Below are positions 1 to 8,606 of a stretch of 64,000 nucleotides of DNA, in pieces (the first letter of the stretch is position 1; the number at the start of each line of letters is the position of its first letter). Below the pieces are notes generated by a model. It ran no database searches. It saw nothing but the letters and a program-made list of their open reading frames with translations, and was not told the origin of the DNA. Source of the stretch: Impatiens glandulifera. Lineage: Eukaryota > Streptophyta > Magnoliopsida > Ericales > Balsaminaceae. A program made the translations under genes and the position numbers. The stretch spans positions 81,061,718-81,125,717 of the forward strand of contig NC_061862.1 in assembly GCF_907164915.1 (NCBI RefSeq), in the 5' to 3' direction.

Positions 1-2
1 GT

Positions 3-641
3 AGACCGGACATCCTGTTTGCAGTCGGTGTTTGTGGGAGATTTAAAGCAAATCCAAAGCAATCCCATTACACAGCCGCAAAGAGGATACTGAAGTATCT
101 AAAGGGCACACCTGATGTCGGTCTGTGGTACCCAAAGGACTCGTCCTTCAATCTAACAAGTTATTCAGATGCAGACTATGCAGGGTGTAAGATTGACAGA
201 AAAAGCACCAGCGGAACATGTCAGTTCCTTGGTGACCGGCTCGTTTCATGGCATAGCAAGAAGCAGACATCTGTGGCCACATCCACTGCAGAGGCTGAAT
301 ACTTGGCGGCCGAAAGTTGTTGTTCTCAACTCCTCTGGATCCAACAGCAGCTGAAGGACTTCGGAATCATAGCCGAAGAGTCCCCGATTTTCTGTGACAA
401 CACGAGTGCCATAGCGATCACCTACAATCCGGTTCTCCACTCCAGAACCAAGCACATCGACATAAGGCATCATTTCATTCGGGAGCATGTCACGCTGAAG
501 CATATCCGGCTGGAATATGTACCGACCGATCAACAAGTAGCCGATATCTTCACAAAGCCGCTACAGGAAGCTAAGTTTTCTCAATTCAGGCTTACTCTCG
601 GCTTAACCGATATTAGCCAAATCCTTCCAAAGGATGCTTAA
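3..641 (+). CDS. Ty1/copia pol C-terminus: end of RT and RNase H (5' partial)
   Basis: The frame is open from base 3 to the TAA at 639-641 (212 codons). It begins in the RT connection region (RPDILFAVGVCGRF) and continues through copia RNase H. The motifs SYSDADYAGC, KSTSGTCQFLG, STAEAEYLAA, FCDNTSAIAI, RTKHIDIRHHF and QVADIFTKPL are all present. RNase H removes the RNA strand during reverse transcription in the virus-like particle. Nothing in the visible part is broken. The protein is very close to the matching part of element B (34741-35372), with scattered substitutions. Confidence 0.93.
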   Translation, partial: RPDILFAVGVCGRFKANPKQSHYTAAKRILKYLKGTPDVGLWYPKDSSFNLTSYSDADYAGCKIDRKSTSGTCQFLGDRLVSWHSKKQTSVATSTAEAEYLAAESCCSQLLWIQQQLKDFGIIAEESPIFCDNTSAIAITYNPVLHSRTKHIDIRHHFIREHVTLKHIRLEYVPTDQQVADIFTKPLQEAKFSQFRLTLGLTDISQILPKDA

Positions 642-1085
642 AGGGAAGCCGGTTCAGACAGACAAAACCGATAATTCTTCATAAACTGTTGAACTTCGAA
701 TCTTCAGGGTGTCTGTGGAAGAACCACCCAGTCTATCAGATAGAGTAAACCGACCGGCTACGTGGTGCATGCACCAAATAACTGCATCGGGATGAACAAC
801 TGATACCTGACCGGTTTGGAAGCAGGTCATTCTAGATTATTTGAATTTCACACAGAAGTGGAACAACTATCAATGTTTGTAGATATCTGTTCTGAAACAT
901 TGCCTTTTCAAAGTAATATGGTCGCGCCTAAAAAGACGTGAAGATCTTTTGATATCTTTCACAGTCCAGGCCTATGACCAACACCTAGACTGCAAACATG
1001 CCTATTTCATGCAATATCCATTATCCTGCAGTTAATACATGTCATCCCATTTAATGCCTGGACAATAGGATAGCCCCTAAACTAG

Positions 1086-1092
1086 TATTTAA
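1086..1092 (+). promoter_or_regulatory. Putative TATA box of accessory ORF X1 (element A)
   Basis: A TATTTAA motif lies about 73 bp before the X1 ATG. The corresponding place in element B has a better TATATAA (35838-35844). The leaders between TATA and ATG share the words CATCTCACTAAG and ATGTCTCAATT. Internal transcription start is an inference. Confidence 0.4.
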
Positions 1093-1164
1093 GTGAAGCA
1101 AAAGTTCACCACAACACTCAAACATTCACAAGACAACACATCATCTCACTAAGGCAACCTAACC

Positions 1165-2100
1165 ATGTCTCAATTCCCAAACATTCTTCAAGTCGATTTT
1201 GAATCTTGCTCTAGTACCGAACACTATGAGGTGTATCGGATGATCAAGAATCTGGAAGATACTGGCCTCCAGTATTTTCTGGATGACAATCAAACTATCT
1301 ACCCTGAATCCGTCTTGGAATTTTACTATAATGCCAGGGTATTCCGGGGCACACCCCACTTTGATACCCACATCCAATCAAAGGTTGGGGGTATAATCTT
1401 CGATTTCACCGAGCAGGACTTTGCTCGGTGCTTCGGTCTGCCTAAGCAAGGGATCACAGACCTCAACCCTCCGGCCGATATTAAGGCTGAGGTCTCCCTT
1501 TCTTTTGCCCGGTCGGATGAGCCTGTTGATGATCATGGCTCTAAGTCACTTTTGAGGGCTGAATATCAGCTCCTCAATGATGTAATAGGTAGGGGCATCT
1601 TTGGAAGAGATGTCACCAACACCTATTGCGCGGCGAATTTCAACATGATGGCGGCCATCATCACCAGCACGCCGGTCAACTGGTCCCGGGTGCTATTCGA
1701 CACCCTAATCTGGATGGTTAACATCCGGTCGGTCGGTCTTATTCCCCAAATAAGCAGCCTTCTGGTGGAACTTGGTGTTCCAACCTGTCCTTGCGAGGGT
1801 TTGAACCAGGCCCAGGTGTTAACCAGAGAGACAACCGATTCATTTTATGATCGGTTTGAGAGAGCCTGGAGGAGGAGGAACTTCAATCCCCCCGTGAAGT
1901 CAATCCCCGCGCCTGCTAAGTTACTCCTTCCTGCATCCGGTCGTTTTGCAGTATGTATCGGGTGTATTCCTAACCAACTCAAGTTTGATCGTTTCGGCCT
2001 CGTCTATGTTTCCTTCGGCTTTATTTGTGTCTTTCTTGATTTCATCGTTCCTATATGCCATTTTTCGGCATTGTCTCTACTACTTTCGGTTTCTATCTAA
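1165..2100 (+). CDS. Accessory ORF X1 of element A
   Basis: This is a 311-codon ORF that I do not recognise as a named family. Residues 1-110 hold a module with VDFES, EDTGL, a LEFYYNARVFRGT stretch and FARCFGLPKQG. Residues 150-215 hold a second module with TPVNWSRVLFD, a G-xx-P-x-IS segment and LVELGVP. The same two modules, in order, occur in X2 and X3, so the three ORFs are paralogues. The last 60 residues or so are hydrophobic and low-complexity. Element B's copy stops just before that point, so this tail may be fortuitous readthrough. The layout resembles the gag-like 'putative plant transposon protein' domains found in plant retroelements (inference). The start is supported by the same MSQF start in element B. 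Confidence 0.7.
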   Translation: MSQFPNILQVDFESCSSTEHYEVYRMIKNLEDTGLQYFLDDNQTIYPESVLEFYYNARVFRGTPHFDTHIQSKVGGIIFDFTEQDFARCFGLPKQGITDLNPPADIKAEVSLSFARSDEPVDDHGSKSLLRAEYQLLNDVIGRGIFGRDVTNTYCAANFNMMAAIITSTPVNWSRVLFDTLIWMVNIRSVGLIPQISSLLVELGVPTCPCEGLNQAQVLTRETTDSFYDRFERAWRRRNFNPPVKSIPAPAKLLLPASGRFAVCIGCIPNQLKFDRFGLVYVSFGFICVFLDFIVPICHFSALSLLLSVSI

Positions 2101-2429
2101 TTAATATCGGTTATGTGTTAAGTGCATTTAATGAGATAATCCCAATTAATGAAATAACCCCCAACCACCCGCACATTTAATTTCCAACCAAACTGGTTAC
2201 TTCCCAACTAACATTTACCTTGGGCCTTGCAATTTGCTGCTTCCCCATGCGCCTTAAAAGGTAAAGATTCCTTTCCTTAATAAAACAAAACTGACCATCA
2301 ATGCTCAGATTTTTCCCTCCAAAACCGATCCTATATAAGGAGCCATCCTCTACTCATTTCATCACATCCGAAAGCACAAGATCACATCTGATATTCTTGA
2401 ATCCCGTCTCTCTCTCAAAAACCGAAATC
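2101..2429 (+). promoter_or_regulatory. X1-X2 spacer with TATA box at 2332-2338
   Basis: This non-coding spacer contains TATATAA at 2332-2338, about 92 bp before the X2 ATG at 2430. Element B has TATATAA at the same relative place (36980-36986, about 83 bp before its ATG). The 5' leaders are CT-rich and end in ACCGAAATC just before the ATG. A separate X2 promoter is inferred. Confidence 0.5.
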
Positions 2430-3116
2430 ATGCCGAGCAGAACTCTGGGAAACTTTCTTTGCATCGATTTCGACTCTTGCACGGACATAAGGGATTGCAC
2501 TACTAAGCAGAAATTCATGTATGACTCTCTTGCTGAAACCGGTCTTCAACCGTTTCTTGAAGAGGCCGGTCCCATTCTTCTAGATGATGTCAAGGCCTTC
2601 TTTCGAAGCGCCTGCATCAGGGAAAAGTATATCGTCTCTACTGTCAGAGACCATACGTTCTGGATCGACGAGGTTGAATTTGCCTCACTATTCGGTCTAC
2701 CCACTGAAGGTTTCTCTGACTTTCCGACTATCCAGGACCGTGCGGGATCTGAAACCGCACAATACCTGTCGGCCACACCCTCTCCGGTGGAACACTTTGG
2801 GCCAAAAACCCAACTTGATAGTCACGGTCAGCTACTGCTCGAAATCGTGACCCGGTCAATTCTGTGTCAATCACCTAATCAACGGTATTCCAGGAATACC
2901 TATAACATCATGACCAACATTCTTTGCAAATCGGCCATCAACTGGTCATCGGTCATATGGGAAAACTTACAGAATATGGTGCTGACCAAGAAAGGTCTCG
3001 GGTATGCACCGCATATCAGCAAGCTGATTCTTGGGTACCGACCAGAGTTCGGACCGGGCACACCGGCTTCCTCTTCAAACATCCTCAACAGTGATTCGGC
3101 AAGAGAACGACTCTAG
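2430..3116 (+). CDS. Accessory ORF X2 of element A
   Basis: This ORF of 228 residues is intact. I chose the ATG at 2430 rather than 2301 because element B's copy also starts with a short M-x-x-RTL-x-N segment and because a TATA box lies between the two ATGs. Module 1 (residues 10-95) has CIDFDS, ETGL, a FFRSA helix-like stretch and FGLPTEGFSDFP. Module 2 (residues 145-215) has RSILCQSPNQRYSR, INWSSVIWENL, GYAPHIS and GPGTP. No signal peptide or membrane segment is evident. The function is unknown. Element B's counterpart is also intact, although only about half the residues match by eye. Confidence 0.72.
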   Translation: MPSRTLGNFLCIDFDSCTDIRDCTTKQKFMYDSLAETGLQPFLEEAGPILLDDVKAFFRSACIREKYIVSTVRDHTFWIDEVEFASLFGLPTEGFSDFPTIQDRAGSETAQYLSATPSPVEHFGPKTQLDSHGQLLLEIVTRSILCQSPNQRYSRNTYNIMTNILCKSAINWSSVIWENLQNMVLTKKGLGYAPHISKLILGYRPEFGPGTPASSSNILNSDSARERL

Positions 3117-3682
3117 AGAATGTATTTTGAATAGGCTATACTTTACATTGCTGCTGTATGCCTATCTCTGTACCGAATCTTATAATCGGTTTTCTTCATC
3201 TGCTATTTCTTGAATTCCATTATCACTTCAGTTTAAATGACCGTGTCTTCTTAATTCTTTGAACATTTATCTAAGTAACCGATCTTCAACCTATGACCGC
3301 GTTCTTATCCGGTCTTATAAAATCTGCTTAAAACTGTTAACACTCTGATCAATCAAAATGTCTGGTTAGACTTAGAAACCGCTCAATCATTCGGCCTCAA
3401 AGAAAAGAATGCGTCATCCATGACATAAGCAAAGGATTTTGGAGGGAAATCTCCCGCCCAAAATTGCCGCCCCCAGTTTTTGCTTTACCGCCCACAGTTT
3501 GGCGCCTTTTCATTTTGGAGGGAAAATTCCCGCCCATTAATGATGGGACGGTTGGGCTTCCAAACCGCATCTATAAAAGGGACCTTCGGTCATTTTCTTT
3601 CATTCTCACGCGAATTCACTTTCTCTCTCTAAGCTTTCTAAACTCTTTGAAGCGGTTTTCTCTCATTCTCAAACTCTTTAAC
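3117..3682 (+). promoter_or_regulatory. X2-X3 spacer: conserved element, E2F-like sites and TATA box
   Basis: TATAAAA at 3572-3578 lies about 111 bp before the X3 ATG. Upstream, 3513-3536 is a 24-bp block identical to 37999-38022 in element B. It contains the palindrome GGGAAAATTCCC (3520-3531) and ATTCCCGC (3526-3533), which fits the E2F consensus WTTSSCSS. A second fit, TTTGGCGC, is at 3498-3505. CCGCCC boxes recur at 3449-3492. Regulation by E2F is inference from motif match only. Confidence 0.5.
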
Positions 3683-6349
3683 ATGGGTCGTGACTCGGCA
3701 TTGTTCAGACTCTACTCTCAGGTGGATTTCGAGGAAATCCGGCTGAATGGTACGACCGAGGCGAAAGCAGTTATTGACCGGCTGATTAAAACCGGTCTGG
3801 GATATTTCCTAGGCGGTCCTCACGTCATTTATAAAGATGCAGTCGAAGAGTTCTTCAACACCGCAACCATCGCCTACGACAAGATCATCGCGACGGTTTG
3901 CGGTTCCCAAATCGAGATCACCGAAGCATTGGTGGCCGAGAGCTTGCATCTCCCAACAACCGACCAGGATGCAACGGTAGAAATAGAACAGGACACCTTT
4001 GAGGCGGCTTGCCACATTTTATCGGCAACCACTGAGCCGATCACAACATCCGGGAGTAAATAAATGCTGAGGCCGGAGTATATCCCGGTATGTGACATCT
4101 TCGCAAGGGCGATTCAGGCGAGGGGAGGAAACTTCAGCAACCTTACCAAAGACAAAATCAAGATGTTGATCGGTCTGATGGAAGGAAAAGAGGTCAACTG
4201 GGCAAGATCGGTGTTCAGCAACCTCATGGATATGGTGAAACCGGATTCAACCCGGTCGTGGGGATACGCCGTGCCTCTCGGTAAGATATTCCTCCACTTA
4301 AATCTCAACATCGGTCCCGGCGTCGCTGTCGCAAAACGATGCCTCATTAGATCGAAGCAATTCCTTAAAAGAACGCAGCCGGCCTCCAGTTCCACAGGTG
4401 GCCGAAAGAAGAAAGCCGCAAAGAAAGATGCCCCGGCAAAAGCAAAGACCGGAGGAAAAGGGAAAGAAAAGATAACATTCTTAGACCCACCACAACAGAC
4501 AGAAGAAGAGGAATGGGCCTCTGAGCAAACCGACACGGAAAGGACCGATGATAGAACGGTCAATGACGACGATCAGTCGGCTCGGAGTCCAAATGATGCC
4601 GAACCAAACACCAATCCTGAAACCACCGAGGATAGAGAAGAGAGTGGTGAAGAAGGGGTTGATAAAGAAGCCAATGATGAAGGCTACAACACGGAGAGAG
4701 AGGAGGACGAAGAAGCAGAGGCCGATAGATTAGCCCAAAAAATCCTTCAGGGCGTTAACAAGCGAGGCGAAGACGTTGTAGAGCTATACTTGGAGTGGCT
4801 TGAGCACCGGTTCGGTACAACATATAGAAATATCCTACCGACCTTCACGCAAAAGGAATGCATCGACAGATTGGAGGAAGTAGAGGACCTGATGTTGAGC
4901 CTCACAAAATCCAACACAATTCAAGAGGTACAAAGCCGAACCTGTCTCCTGTTACCGATGATCCAACTTCGGAAACTAAGAAAGCGCATCCGGAGAATTA
5001 AGGAAGAGTACAACGAGACGGGATCGGTAGACACCGTAGCGCCGCGGGTGTTAACACGGCTTGAAAAAGGGAAAAGGGAAATACTTCAAGAAATCGAGCG
5101 GCTGGAAGCGATATGCAGCCGAATGCAGGTACCGGTCTATACTGCTCCCGTAATAGATAAGTTTCCAGTTAACTGTCCAACACCCCCAATGGAGGATGCG
5201 GTACCGATCTTGGAGGATGCGGAACAGATCTTGGAGGATGCGGAACAAACCTTGGAGAATGCGGAACAGACCTTGGAGAATGCGGCAACATTAGAACTTC
5301 CAAGGGAGGATGCGGCACCGATAGAATCCGGTGAAAGAGCCGATCCAGATCCCACCGAGCAATCACCTCCCCCACCACCGGAAGTCACCACCTCAGACCC
5401 TCCTAAAGAATGGGCTGCTAAAGAATGGGTTGAGGACCGACTTCAAAAGCTTGAAGCATCCATATCGGAGCGGATCGATGACCGCATACAAGACCACAAC
5501 GTGTCCGAGCTTCAACCATTCAAGGAAAGATACAACGGAATAGTTGATTCGGCCATGAAGTTCACCGACGTGACAAAGCTGCTTCTGGAAAAACATCAAG
5601 AGCAACTCTCACAACTCGGCATCGGTCTGTGGGAAGAAGCGGGTGAGCGCGAAAAATGTGTTCAGCGAACCGCAACTCTGGAGGATGTGACCTCCGACTT
5701 AAAGAAGGATTTCGAACGGGTCGACACGACAATTAATCGGGTTTCAGAACTCGAGAAGACAAACGAGAGTCTCGTGGCCGAAGTAAAGGCACTTTCCGCA
5801 CAAATGGCCGAAGTTCTAAGGGCTAAGGTGGACGCGGAGGCCGCGGCTATAGCGGCTGATGCTCAAGTGGCTAAAAGGGTCTAGGATGCGCTGGACGCCG
5901 AAGTCAGCAAAGATAAAGAGGCACCGCGCCCAACTCAGCCGACTGAAGCGGAAGTAGAAGCCGCACGAATTAAAAAGGCTGGGGCCATATTCCCAGGGTT
6001 TGCTGAGAAAATGGCCAATCGAGCTGCGGAGGATGCCGCACGATTGGAAAGGCAAAAACGGAAGCTGGACGAATTCTCCGAAGTAAACAAGAAGAAGAAG
6101 GCGGCCGCCTCAGTTTCAGCACCGAAAAAGAGACAAAGGGAGGCCCCTAAGAAAGTTCAGATTGCCGAGCTGCTCAGAGAAGTCTCTAAACCGGTCATCC
6201 CGAGTACATCGCAGCAAGCCGACCAAGTCGAGGATGAAGTTGAAGAACAACTGCGGTCCCGATCTAAAAGGCGACGATCTTCCGAACAGACCGGGCAACA
6301 GCAACTGAAGAAAAAGAAGAGCGCCTATGACTTCACGGACTCTAAATAG
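3683..6349 (+). pseudogene. Accessory ORF X3 of element A (coiled-coil, basic C-terminus), two nonsense codons
   Basis: One frame runs from the ATG at 3683 to the stop at 6347-6349 (888 codons) and is broken only by TAA at 4061-4063 and TAG at 5882-5884. Residues 1-230 hold the two modules shared with X1 and X2 (VDFEEI, KTGL, EFFNTA, LHLPTT, then VNWARSVFSNL, SWGYAVPLG, GPGVAV). An acidic, charged linker follows at about 250-370. Next come a 7-residue repeat (5192-5287) and a long Ala/Glu/Lys-rich stretch that looks like coiled coil. The C-terminus has basic clusters (KKKKAAAS, SKRRRSS, KKKKSAY) that resemble nuclear localisation signals. The 5882 stop aligns with a CAG codon in element B, so it is a C-to-T change. 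The function is unknown. Confidence 0.75.
5192..5287 (+). repeat. 21-bp coding minisatellite in X3
   Basis: There are about 4.5 copies of a 21-bp unit (5192-5212, 5213-5233, 5234-5254, 5255-5275, partial 5276-5287). Each unit encodes a heptad of the form LEDAEQI/T. The array keeps the reading frame and is absent from the matching part of element B, so it expanded within this sublineage. Confidence 0.85.
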
Positions 6350-6470
6350 GGACTATCCTTCTTTTTCTTATTGGCCTTAGTATTTCTATATAGTTTGTCT
6401 TTTCCGGTCATCCACATATAAATATATAAAGTTATTTTTGAATCCGGCCTTATTTTGCATTTCTACTTAG

Positions 6471-6681
6471 TTTTGATAATTTTAAATAAAATAATCAAAA
6501 AGGGAGAAATTGATAAGATTAAAGAAAGAGACTCTTATAAAGACTTTTCCAAAATTTTTCTCAAACACTTTTCGAAAAATTCTCCCAAGTCAAAAATCCG
6601 GCCAAACAAAACAACCGGCCTACGGTTGCAAACTTACATGATTTTGATAATTTTAAATAAAATAATCAAAAAGGGAGAAAT
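6471..6681 (+). repeat. Duplicated polypurine-tract segment before the 3' LTR (element A)
   Basis: A 40-bp stretch at 6471-6510 recurs at 6642-6681. Both copies end in AAAAAGGGAGAAAT. The second copy (purine run 6668-6680) directly precedes the 3' LTR and is the functional PPT position. The first is followed by GATAAGATTAAAG instead of an LTR. Element B has the same paired arrangement (40921-40970 and 41186-41235). Confidence 0.8.
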
Positions 6682-7992
6682 TGTTAGATAAAATAAGACC
6701 GGTTCAAATAAACCTAACTTAAATAAACTTTCCATGCAGGAACAAGGAACCGGACCGGATGAACAAGAAAACCGACTGAAGAAACCTAACCGGTCAAGCT
6801 ACCAAACCGATCAAGAGTATTCGGAACGTGACCGCACAAAGAAAGGATCGGCCAAAGCTCAAAACCGGAACCATCAAACAGCCGATCATCCACAAGACAA
6901 GAATAACCGGAAGAAGTCCGGTTACATCACTACCAAAAGACATTCGGCCAAGTCAAATGACCGACCAGTACAAGAAGACAATTTGGGTATCTGTTGAGAA
7001 TGATACCAAAGGAACAGACTGAATACTTCCATATCCATGCAAGTCTGAGGAAAGACTGTAGGCTGCAGAAAACAGTACTACCGGATCCTTCTACTTCGGG
7101 ATAAGCCAGAAAAGAAATCTTCAAAGTACAGACAACTGTCCAAACAGATAGTGCCTACATCAAGTAAAAGACAAACCCGGCAGGTTTGCCTTACAGACCG
7201 GCAGGTCTGAGACAGGATACCAGGTCTGAGATTGACCATCAGGTCTGAGGAGACGACCGCAGGTCTGAACCTCTGAAACACTGAATCACTGCACTTCTGA
7301 TCAGCCAATTAGATTCAAGGCAGTGAAATATGACCGTTGGCATATTTCACCTATAAAAGGAGGTAGTTGCAGAAGAGTAAATGCGGGACAACGAGAGACT
7401 TAAGCGAGACATTAAGAGACAACTGTGATATTAAGAGCATTTACTACAAGTGATAAAGTGTGCTAGAAAGCCTAAGTGTTGAAAGTTAAAGTGTGTTTTA
7501 CAATTTCGGTGTAAATTGTAAGAGTATTATCGAGCAGGAAATAAGTCTCGATCGGCCTGTATTGTATTCCTTAGTGAATATCCTTCTCGCGGTTTCGAGA
7601 GGAAGGGGTGACGTAGGAGTTTTATCTCCGAACATCCATAAAATCTGTCTTGTCATTTACTTTCTGCTGGCTTAATTATCTAACCGATTAACTTAACCAC
7701 ACCGCTCCAAACCGACTTCATTCTAACCATACCGAATATCCAGATTACCGAAACCGACCCACCATTTCCAAATCTCCATCATCCGAAACCGACCGTGCCT
7801 ATCATACAAGCGTGCCGCTTCAACCTGAAAGCAAACCTCTTCCGCGCTTGAACCTAGTTCAAGGGTTTGTGACAGGTTGTGTAGTATTGAAACCCCGGTG
7901 TTAATCTCTAACCGGATTAACCACCACCCTACGAGTGAGAACCGCTAACCGGTCCAACCCCCGGTCCACCAGCGGCGACCTAGATCCTAACA
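6682..7992 (+). repeat. 3' LTR of element A
   Basis: The LTR is 1311 bp, starts TGTTAGATAA and ends GATCCTAACA. A TATA box (TATAAAA, 7352-7358) sits in CACCTATAAAAGG. Further right is a conserved block with GTGACGTAGGAGTTTTATC and CCGAACATCCATAAAA. This block also occurs in both LTRs of element B and in the solo LTR at 8607-10068. The LTR supplies the promoter and polyadenylation signals. Its left half differs strongly from element B, so A and B are separate subfamilies. Confidence 0.88.
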
Positions 7993-8606
7993 TTCCCTTT
8001 TTCACTTTGGCTTGATTGCACTTTTTCTGGCAATGATCCTTCTACAAACCCCTCATTCATGATTAATCTTTTTTGTTCTTATGCCTATAAGGCACTCAAG
8101 ATTTTTGTAAGACTTATATTGACAGGTCCTTAGTATTCTCTAATGAGGAAATGGTAGCCTCAAACTTTTCAGGAACAATTACCAACACCTTTTGAACCAA
8201 TCTAAAATTAGGAAATTTAGTACCAAGAAAACTTACCTTGTTGACAATTGTGAGTAATATATTAGAGTACTCCTTGATGGTCTCTAAATCTTTCATTTTT
8301 ACAATCTCGAATTCCCTAATTAAATTGAGGACATGCATCCCCTTAATCTTAAATGTTGATTTTATGGTCATTATCCTAATAAAAATCTCAGTTGATATAG
8401 TAACAAATTGAGTAGCTATTGCCTTAGACTTTCTCGTCTTCTTCTCCTTGTGATTCTTTATTTATGTTAGTGTTGAGTTAGCTTGTAATTTCAACACTTC
8501 ATACTCCTCATCAAAACTTTTCAAAGATTATTTAACCTCCATTCGAGCATCCCATACATGGTAGTGGTTACCATTGAACACATGTGCTAATGATGTAAAG
8601 GGTATA
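7993..8606 (-). pseudogene. Antisense Ty1/copia gag (UBN2/DUF4219-type) relic
   Basis: Read on the minus strand from 8606, the sequence gives VFNGNHYHVWDARMEV (DUF4219-like start), then KNHKEKKTRKSKA, then an open piece at 8114-8371. That piece contains MHVLNLIREFEIVKMKD, TIKEYSNILL and VPEKFEATISSLENTKDLS, typical of the copia gag UBN2 domain, and EQKRLIMNEG follows. Several stops interrupt it. Element A abuts its distal end at 7992/7993, and the solo LTR at 8607 abuts its start. Both are therefore later insertions into this relic. Confidence 0.8.

Larger units (their letters stand above)
1..7992 (+). mobile_element. Element A: Sirevirus-like Ty1/copia retrotransposon, 5' part outside the window
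   Basis: The order is end of pol (RNase H), accessory ORFs X1, X2 and X3, a polypurine tract, then a 3' LTR that starts TGTTAG and ends CTAACA. The same order occurs in the complete element B (29257-42386), which sets the family and the right border. The 3' LTR abuts an antisense copia gag sequence at 7993, so the element inserted into an older copia relic. The left LTR, PBS, gag and most of pol lie upstream of base 1. The Sirevirus affinity is inferred from the large size, the extra ORFs after pol and the gag/pol motifs of element B. Confidence 0.85.

Noticed and set aside
246..536. Minus-strand open frame over the RNase H region
   Set aside because: It is a shadow of the plus-strand copia RNase H, which has all family motifs.
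2040..2100. Hydrophobic C-terminus of X1 as an envelope-like membrane anchor
   Set aside because: Element B's X1 homology ends just before this tail, so it is not conserved and cannot support an env call.
4114..4563. 149-codon minus-strand open frame
   Set aside because: Antisense to X3. The plus strand has paralogues and conserved motifs; this frame has none.
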